This document shows positions 57,440 through 64,000 of a DNA stretch of 64,000 nucleotides, one piece after another. Under the pieces are notes generated by a model. The model made no database searches. It was not told the DNA's origin and worked only from the letters and a program-made list of their open reading frames with translations. The stretch covers positions 19,794,330 through 19,858,329 of the forward strand of contig NC_079208.1 of assembly GCF_026745355.1 (NCBI RefSeq), in the 5' to 3' direction. Each line of letters starts with the position of its first letter. The stretch's first letter is position 1. The stretch comes from Beta vulgaris subsp. vulgaris. Its lineage: Eukaryota > Streptophyta > Magnoliopsida > Caryophyllales > Amaranthaceae. Position numbers and translations under genes: made by a program.

Positions 57440-58407
57440 ATCTCCCCAAGCAGCTATCATGCTTTGAACGTTTGCCTTAGAGAAGGGTGTCTTTGATTCT
57501 TTGTTCCTTTCAGCAAAGCGTTCCTTGTTCCTTTCTTTGGTTTTTCATTTTCCCAAAGAGGACATTCCTTGATGAAGTGATCTGTACTACCACATTTATG
57601 ACAAGCAGCTTTGTTAGAAAATTTCTTAGTTTTACCTTTAATTTCCATTCTTCATGTTCCTTACATCTTTCGAAATTTTCGAACCATGAGGGCTGCTTCT
57701 TCTTCTTCGAGTCAGAATCATCTTCATCATCTGCTTTGAGAGCAATTGATTTTATTTGGAGCTTTCACCATATTCAGTATCAAGGTGAAGCTCATGAGTC
57801 ATAAGTGACCCGCCAGCTGTTCTAAGTTGAACTTAGTGAAGTCTTTTGTTTCTTGAAAGCAGTGACTTTAGCCATCCATTGTCCTTAGGAAGACTCCTAA
57901 GAACCTTTCGAACCTGTTCCTCAGATGAAATAAATTTCCAAGAGAAGCCAACTCATTAATAATGTTAGTAAAACGAGTAAACATTCTCAATGCTTTCCTT
58001 AGTTTCATGAGAACAGTTCATATTGATTCATAAGTAAATCAATTTTGATCTTTTGACTTCATTAGTTCCTTCATGGGTTACTTCTAGTAAATCCCATATT
58101 TGCTTTGCGATTTGCATCCCATTGATCCTATTATGTTCATGGGGTCCAAGTCCACAATGCAACAGTTTAATAGCCATGGCATTTACTTCCATTTTTTCAA
58201 AATCAGCTTTGTCATAATCAGAGAGGGGTTTTAGAGTTACTTCATTTTTGTCATTTGTAGTTGTGACCTCGAAATCACCAACTTCAATGACTCTTCATAC
58301 CTGGTAGTTTTCAGCTTTGATGAATTCCAGTAGTTGTAGAACTTCCCATTGAACATGGGAGGCCTTTGCGTAGAATAACCTTCCTCAAGTTTCTCGGCTG
58401 TATTCAT
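57440..58407 (-). pseudogene. SIRE-1 gag (broken)
   Basis: Start at 58407 (MNTAEKLEEGYSTQRPP). Capsid text (UBN2-type) follows in several frames, and 57648-57457 has CHKCGSTDHFIKECPLW, an intact CX2CX4HX4C knuckle. 57440-56630 is a decayed Lys/Glu-rich linker with CMYCGKVGH-like remnants near 56790. Confidence 0.87.
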
Positions 58408-58452
58408 TGTTCCTTGGATCTTTTTCTCAACAGGGTTTCCTATCTCTTGTGA

Positions 58453-58470
58453 GTTCTAACTCTGATACCA
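58453..58470 (-). other. SIRE-1 primer binding site
   Basis: Minus strand TGGTATCAGAGTTAGAAC two bases inside the 5' LTR; complementary to initiator tRNA-Met. Confidence 0.93.
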
Positions 58471-58472
58471 AT

Positions 58473-59838
58473 TGTTATTTCCCTAGGAACACTACAAGAG
58501 GGGGGGTGAATTGTATGTGTAGAAATAAAGGTAACTTTTTGCGGAAATTTAAACTTAAACAAATAAACAAGCTAGAGGAACACAAGGGATTTTTACGAGG
58601 AAAAACTTCTTGAGTCCAACAAGAAGAAACAACCTCGACCACTAGGGATTTTAAACTCAACTCTTTTCACTAATTAGGCCAAACAACTTTGTTACCACCT
58701 AATTCTATTCTCGAGCCACACCTTAAGTTCCTAAACTCAAGTTCCTGAGCCACTTTTCCCTTAACAGCAGTTCCTCTCAACTTCACTCGAAGTTTTCTCA
58801 CTCTTATTAGCTTTACTCAAAGCTTCTCTCTTACAGAACTTCACTCAAAGTCCCCTTACCCCAAAAACCAAAATACAATTGATCGAAATAAGCTTAGGGG
58901 AATTAGAGTAAGTAAGCAAATAACAAATTGCTATTATGAGAGAACGAAGGCACTGACACTTAATTAGTTAAACTCACTAAATCACTTAGTCAGACACAAT
59001 TTGGAACTTAATTAGACTTCAATATTTATAGTGACAGTAATATAGAACGTGGGAATTAAAACGTGTATTTGGGAAAAACCATTATCTCATGATGTTCCTT
59101 CCTTTAAGGAACACGTTCCTTAACACATCCCATGATCCCATGATCACTGCTTAGACGTGGACATATTTTAGTTACTGCTCGTAGAATATAGGAATTACTT
59201 GAGCATTATCCGAAAATCAGTTTTAATTTAAAACAGATTTAATATTAAGACTGAAATTAAATCCTTGAGAAAATATTATCTTTTAAATAAAATCCTTTAA
59301 AAACCGAATAATATTTTTCTTATCTTTTTCGAAAAACAAAATCTTTTCCTTAAAAAGATTTTCCATTAAAATGGATTTTCTCTTAGATTAAAACGGTTAC
59401 CTATTTTTTAGGCATGATTTACTCAACTTCCATTAGTGAACCGTTATAATGCTTCGAGCCTAAGTCTAGTTCCTTTTATTTACAAGTTCCTTTAACTGAT
59501 TTATTTAGTGCCAATTCGTCTGTTCCTTACAAAGGAACAAACTATCTTTCTCAAATAAAACTGCCAATGTTCCTTACCAACATTACTCGTTCCTTTACAA
59601 TGGAACTAGAAAATAAAAACGCCTTACTTTATTCTTCTTGCTCCAATGCTGCTCCAGTATCAATTACAGAAACATCTTCATTTAGTCTTCAAAATCCTCA
59701 CTTGATTTCCTCCTTGACTTAGTATTCTCTTTGTTCCTTTCAATGATACCTTAAAAATCATACACTTAAATAACTCATTAGTCCACTACTTAGTTTGAAT
59801 CTTTGTTCCTTTGTCATCATCAAAACTAGGGTTCAACA
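58473..59838 (-). repeat. 5' LTR of SIRE-1 (1366 bp)
   Basis: Copy of 49647-51011. Followed by TCAAC and then the interrupted TR-GAG LTR. Confidence 0.96.
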
Positions 59839-60115
59839 TCAACTAACAAACTTATTTGTCTTTATTTTGAAGGATAAAGATAAATAACTAACTAACTAAA
59901 ATATCTAATTCATACGCCTATTTTAAGATAAACATAAAAATAAGACTCCTAATCAGACTCAATGACAAAGGAATTAGACTCCTAAGTATAATAGGATTCC
60001 TTCATCACTTAAACACCTAAATTATAACAAGTAAACTACATAGTCTCCTAACAGAATTAGGATACTATATAGATGTCCTAACAGAACTAGGACTCTTCAC
60101 CTTAGCCAAGCATCA
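59839..60115 (-). repeat. TR-GAG 5' LTR, second part
   Basis: Continues the LTR to AGCCAAGCATCA, aligned with 47980-48273 of the other copy. Confidence 0.93.
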
Positions 60116-60157
60116 GATCCCCTCCAAATTACAATTTGTAAAACACCACAACACAAC
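60116..60157 (-). other. 42-bp extra segment with PPT-like sequence outside the TR-GAG 5' LTR
   Basis: Absent from the matching place in the Athila 3' LTR (20777/20778). On the minus strand it reads GTGGTGTTTTAC, then TTTGGAGGGGATC directly before the LTR start. That resembles the true PPT region of the same element (GTGGTCAAGTGTTTTT, ACAGGGGGAGTA). Confidence 0.75.
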
Positions 60158-61587
60158 CCACTAACAAGTAGCGAGGGCAAGTAAGGGATCGAACCCAAGG
60201 GAGAACCGGCAGTGAACACGAATTTCGGACTATTAGAGGACGAGTCTCGGTTACAACTTGGATTGAGGGGTTGTATTAAACTAGGTCATGAAATTAAGTT
60301 ATAATGAGAATACAATATGATGAAAATAGGTCTTGGGTATGAGGCTCCAATCTAAGTTCATATGAGATAGTCAATGGAGAACTAGTTAATTGAGCTATGG
60401 ATGTTATGAGGTGAATTATATGTTATAACTAGTCACCTTCTCAAGCAAACTAGTACTATGTTAGACTACGCAACTGATACTCTCGTGGTAATTACTCAAT
60501 TCAACGTGCCTAAGTACTTCAAGTTCACAAAATCTTGACTCAAATACCTAATCTCTTAGTGAATTCAAGACAAGTGAGTCTAGTGAGCTACATATCCTAA
60601 ATTCACCTCTCGATTACAATTAGGATAGCTTAGAAGAGTTTCAATGGTGATCAAGCAAAGAGACCCACAATCAAATTACACTAAAACTCAATTTTCACAT
60701 TCACAATCCCATCAATATGCTCCAATCAACTATACATAGTCACAAAGGGAGGTTTTCACCCCCAAGCCCTAAAATGGGACTACTCACTACTCATGATGAA
60801 CAACATAGCATACATAGAAACACAAATTACCAACATGCAAGTAGAAATTGAGTAGCGAAATTGGATAAACTAAAGAAACTCAAAACATGCAATTACTTAG
60901 ATTAAAATCAAGTGCAAAAAGTAGAAACTCATTGATTACAAGAAATAAATGTCGAGTTTAAACCTTAAAATCCACTACGAGTGCATAAATTAATTGAGAT
61001 CCTCAAGAGTTTGAAGTTGTCACCCCCTCTCTCTCTTGTTTCTCTCCTTCTTTTAAAGCTAAAAACTAAAAACTAGAACGTAGGATCAGTCTTCCCCTTT
61101 ACATTCTCCCCCCCCCCCCCCTTTGCTTTTACATGGCACTCAAAAAATATTAAATCGTGCCGGAGAAAGCAAATTATCGGCCAGAGCACAGGGGAGCGCC
61201 CGCTCCTTCATGGAGCGCTCGCTCTGGGGGATCTTGGGAAGCGCTCGCTCCAGCATGGAGCGCTCGCTCTTCACAACCTGCAGCCCATCCAAAACATCTA
61301 CCCAAGTTGAGCTACAGCTTTAGTAAGGAGCGGTAGCTCCGAGCTTGAACCAGCAAAATCAGCTCCAGCATGGTGAGAGCACCCCAACCAAAGCCATGAG
61401 CCACCTCGAGAACCTGCAAAGCAACACAAACAACACAAAAACGCAACGACAAACTACTCTAGGACACCAAAAAGACTCAAGGACACAAAATTACAAAAAA
61501 AGAACTAAAAACTAACGAAAATGACTCGACCAAAGCTTAAAAGGAACCTAAAGACGGCCTTGAATGAGCACAAAAGCTCATTCATCA
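60158..61587 (-). repeat. Athila 5' LTR, second part
   Basis: From CCACTAACAAGTAGCG to CTCATTCATCA, aligned with 20778-22195. A cluster of GGAGCGCTCGCTC boxes lies at 61193-61275. Followed by the TGTTG duplication. Confidence 0.93.
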
Positions 61588-61783
61588 TGTTGAGATTAAA
61601 ATCCATAGTGGTCGAGGTTGTTTCTTCTTGTTGAGCCCAATAAGTTTTTCCTCGTAAAAATCTCTTGTATTCCTTTAGTTTGTTTCTTTGTTTAGGTTTT
61701 ATAATTCTGTAAAAAGCTATGTTTATTTCTACACATACAATTGACCCCTTCCACCCTCTTGTATTGTTCCTAGTGAAATAATA
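61588..61783 (+). repeat. SIRE-2 5' LTR, second part
   Basis: Begins with TGTTG (61588-61592), the right Athila duplication, then continues the LTR to GTGAAATAATA. Matches the start of the SIRE-1 LTR in reverse complement. Confidence 0.9.
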
Positions 61784-61785
61784 AT

Positions 61786-61803
61786 TGGTATCAGAGCTAG
61801 AAC
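61786..61803 (+). other. SIRE-2 primer binding site
   Basis: TGGTATCAGAGCTAGAAC two bases after the LTR; initiator tRNA-Met type. Confidence 0.93.
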
Positions 61804-61849
61804 TCACAAAAAAATAAGAAACCCTGTTGATAAAAAGATCCAAGGAATA

Positions 61850-62732
61850 ATGAACACCACCAAAAACTTAAGTAAGTTTACTCTACGCAAAGGCCCCCTA
61901 TGCTCAATGAAAAGTTATATTATTACTGGAAGAATAGAAATGGAGATTTTCATCAAAGCCGAAAACTACTAGGTATTAAGAGTTATTTAAGTTGGTTATT
62001 TTGAGGTCACAACTACTATTGACAAAAATGAGATAATCCTAAACCCTTCTCTGAATATGACAAAGCTGACTTTGGAAAAATGGAAGTGAATGCAATGACT
62101 GTTAAACCTTTGCATTGTGGACTTGGACCCTATGAACACAATAGAATCATGGGATGCAAATTTACAAAGCAAATATGGGTTTACTTGAGGTAACCCGTGA
62201 AGGAACTAAAGAAGTCAAGAGGTATAAAATTGATTAACTATTGAATCAATATGAATTGTTCTCTGTGAAAGATAAGGAAAGCATAAAAGAGATGTTTACT
62301 CGTTTTACTAACGTTATTAATGAGTTAGCTTCTCTTGGAAAGTTTATTTCATCAGAGGAACAGGTTCAAAAAGTTCTTAGGAGTCTTCCTAAGGATAGAT
62401 GGATGGGTAAGGTCACTGTTTTACAAGAAACAAAATACTTCACCAAGTTCAACTTGGGACAACTTGCTGGATCACTTATGACTCATGTGCTACACCTTGA
62501 TATTGAGTGTGGTGAAAGCTCTAAGTCTAAGTCCAGTGCCCTGAAAGCTGATGATGAATATGAATCTAACTCAGAAGAAAAGGAAGCAGCTTTCATGGTC
62601 CGAAAATTTCAAAAGATGTATAGGAACATGAAGAATGGAAACTTCAAAGGTAAAGCTAAAATTTTTTCTAACAAAGCTGCTTGTCATAAATGTGGTAGTA
62701 CAGATCACCTCATAATGGAATGTCCACTTTAG
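61850..62732 (+). pseudogene. SIRE-2 gag (broken N-terminus, intact C-terminal half)
   Basis: ATG at 61850 (MNTTKNLSKF) soon meets frame changes and stops. 62241-62732 (163 codons) is clean: ESIKEMFTRFTNVINELASL, VLRSLPKDRWMGKVTVLQET, an acidic linker and the knuckle CHKCGSTDHLIMEC, ending at TAG (62730). It is closely similar to SIRE-1 gag (CGSTDH). Confidence 0.88.
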
Positions 62733-63667
62733 AAAAACAACAAAACCAAAGAAAGGAACAAGGAACGTTTTGCTGAAAGGAACAAGAAAACTAAAGCACC
62801 TTTCTCTAAAGCGGACGTTCGAAAGGCGATGATAGCAGCTTTTGGAGATTCAGAGACTGCAGAGGAAGATGATCAAAAAAAAATGAAGAAACTGCAAATC
62901 TTTGCCTCATGGCAAACACTAACATAAAGGAAGTTGAAGAAAATGTTGAGGTAAACCAGCATATACTTGAATCGGACTTAGATGGAAAAACTAGGATTAA
63001 AATTTATGATATTTGTTATGATGCAATTCCCGGATGTACAGATGAACATGATAAATGTGAACAAAATGTTAAAGTTAGTAAAGAAGAATGGCTTAAGAAA
63101 ATGAGAACGAATGTTGAAAGTTGGTTCTTTGATTTATTTGATAAAAACTTAAAAATCAAGGAAATGGATGAGAGTATGAAAAATGAAAATTATCTAATCA
63201 ATTTAGAAATCTCACACCTAAAACAATTTGTCTTTCTTCTAATTTCCATTGATATAAGATCAACTCCTTTGAAAGGTTACAAATTTGAGATCGAAAATTT
63301 GAATAAAGAAAAAATTATCTTTAAGGAACAAATCTGTAATCTCAAGAAGGAACTTGTTGTTGAAAGGAACAGAGGCAAATTGATGGTTGTTCCTAAGTGG
63401 ATTGAGAGACCACGAACTAAAAGAAAAGAAGGACTTAGTTTTGAAAACCACAAGAAGAGGAACAAGCCTAGGAAATACGTTGACCTACCTAGTGACAAAT
63501 TTTGCATGTATTGTGGAAAGATTAGGTCATTACACAACTCAATGTCAACTAAGAACTGGAATGATTGGCAAGAATGTGAAAATGAGAAACATGAAATGGG
63601 TTTAACTAATGCTAGTCAAGAACAAGAACCCACGAAGAAAGGGTTCCTACAACTAACAACTAGTTGA
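62733..63667 (+). pseudogene. SIRE-2 gag-pol linker with second knuckle-like region
   Basis: 62909-63667 is an open 252-codon frame: acidic start, Lys/Glu-rich coiled-coil stretch (NLNKEKIIFKEQICNLKKEL), basic patch (RPRTKRKEG) and CMYCGKIRSLHNS, a decayed Cys/His cluster. SIRE-1 has the same linker in ruined form (57440-56650). It would join Gag to the protease. Confidence 0.7.
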
Positions 63668-64000
63668 TTTTTACAAGTTAGAGTCAGGGGGAAGCACTTG
63701 GTATCTTGATAGTGGTTTTTCTAAGCACATGACAGGAGACAAATCTGAGTTTCCCTCACTCTCAACCTATAAAGGTGGAAGTGTGATATTTGGTGACAAC
63801 CATAAAGGTAACATAGTTGCCATGGGTAAGGTTGGTAAGTCAACATCACATTTCATTGTAATGTTTTTCTAATTGAAGGATTAAGACATAATCTTTTGTG
63901 TATTTCCCAATTCTTTGATAAGGGAAACAATGTAAAATTTAACAGTGAAAAGTACTTGATCACAAACAATAACTCTAAGAGTGTCATCTTAGAAGGAACA
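63668..64000 (+). pseudogene. SIRE-2 protease start, cut by the window end
   Basis: From 63690 the plus strand reads STWYLDSGFSKHMTGDKSEF, with the DSG active site, then GGSVIFGDNHKGNIV and LRHNLLCISQFFDKGN (gag-pre-integrase start). A frame change lies near 63850. Continues outside the window. Confidence 0.87.

Larger units (their letters stand above)
49647..59838 (-). mobile_element. SIRE-1: SIRE-type Ty1/copia element (10.2 kb), inactive
   Basis: Minus-strand copia element with LTRs 49647-51011 and 58473-59838, Met-type PBS, PPT, gag, protease, integrase, RT, RNase H and an extra ORF near the 3' LTR. TSD TCAAC. The LTRs look about 97% alike by eye. The ORF order matches copia-3 exactly. 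The word GGAAC is strongly over-used throughout. Pol frames carry many single-base indels. Confidence 0.95.
47624..60115 (-). mobile_element. TR-GAG-like element: LTRs with gag only, carrying SIRE-1
   Basis: LTRs at 47624-48273 and 49260-49641 plus 59839-60115 begin TGATGTGTTTCTTG and end GCATCA. The internal region is only 986 bases and holds a single gag and no pol. This matches the TR-GAG class of non-autonomous gypsy elements, which depend on another element's enzymes. The minus-strand PPT is ACAGGGGGAGTA next to the 3' LTR. It sits in the Athila 5' LTR after GGATCC. The usual right-hand junction is replaced by 42 extra bases. Confidence 0.85.
20728..61587 (-). mobile_element. Athila-type Ty3/gypsy element with nested insertions (~40.9 kb span)
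   Basis: Minus-strand element bounded by LTRs that begin TGGTAG and end TTCATCA on the plus strand, with matching TGTTG duplications. Its PBS is complementary to tRNA-Asp (TGGCGCCGTTGCC), the classic Athila primer. gag, protease, RT, RNase H and integrase lie between 47414 and 41804. The region after integrase, normally several kilobases with an env-like ORF, is reduced to about 225 bases (22196-22421), with a LINE and a truncated gypsy in its place. The hAT MITE, TR-GAG and SIRE-1 elements are later passengers. Confidence 0.92.
19557..64000 (+). mobile_element. SIRE-2: SIRE-type Ty1/copia element, split by Athila stack
   Basis: The 5' LTR begins TGTTCCACCCTAG at 19557 and resembles the SIRE-1 LTR in reverse complement. 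It is interrupted at 20727 by the Athila insertion and resumes at 61588, ending at 61783 next to a Met-type primer binding site. The two parts add up to about 1.36 kb, the same as SIRE-1's LTR. gag and the start of pol follow on the plus strand; the rest is outside the window. All frames examined are damaged. Confidence 0.9.

Overview
This is a stretch of repeat-dense heterochromatin from a plant nuclear genome, most likely a dicot; I cannot name the species. The evidence is plant-type Ty3/gypsy and Ty1/copia LTR retrotransposons (Tekay, Athila, Reina and SIRE types), an L1-type LINE with a plant-style ORF1, a hAT-type MITE, a complex satellite and a telomere-like TTTAGGG-type tract. I found no intact host gene, tRNA, rRNA or CRISPR array. 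Almost every retroelement reading frame is broken by nonsense codons or small indels.

Layout. (1) 1-10658: a minus-strand Tekay-type chromovirus. Its 3' LTR is cut by the window start and its 5' LTR is 8151-10658. (2) 10659-16215: a tandem satellite of about 212 bp monomers in a roughly six-monomer higher-order repeat (about 1.24-1.33 kb). The chromovirus sits directly in it. (3) 16327-16702: a 144-bp minisatellite. (4) 16720-19434: a decayed minus-strand gene resembling the plant 'putative gypsy type transposon' (Transposase_28) family. (5) 19557 to the end: a matryoshka of retrotransposons.

The nest, outermost first. A plus-strand SIRE-type copia element (SIRE-2) starts at 19557. Its 5' LTR is split at 20727/61588 by an Athila gypsy element (minus strand, 20728-61587, TSD TGTTG). 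The Athila body carries a hAT MITE (43390-43817, TSD CTCCTTAC), a LINE (about 22469-27181), a 5'-truncated Reina-like gypsy element (27182-41803), and in its 5' LTR a gag-only TR-GAG-like element (47624-60115). A second SIRE-related copia element (copia-3, plus, 27924-37930, TSD ATTCT) sits in the protease of the Reina-like element. A further SIRE element (SIRE-1, minus, 49647-59838, TSD TCAAC) sits in the LTR of the TR-GAG element. SIRE-1 and SIRE-2 share an LTR family, so this family has come to lie inside itself through two unrelated intermediates.

The retroelement genes follow the usual scheme: gag (capsid and nucleocapsid), protease, integrase and RT/RNase H for reverse transcription and integration. 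The two SIRE-type elements that are complete in the window also carry an extra ORF after pol, with a shared conserved block and a C-terminal coiled coil. The most unusual observations are the extra PPT-like segment outside the 5' LTR of the TR-GAG element, a telomere-like tract at the LINE/Athila junction, element-specific dispersed short words (GGAAC in SIRE-1, ACCAG in copia-3), strong LTR hairpins, an extra acidic ORF in the Tekay leader, and three AT-hook-like repeats at the Athila Gag N-terminus.
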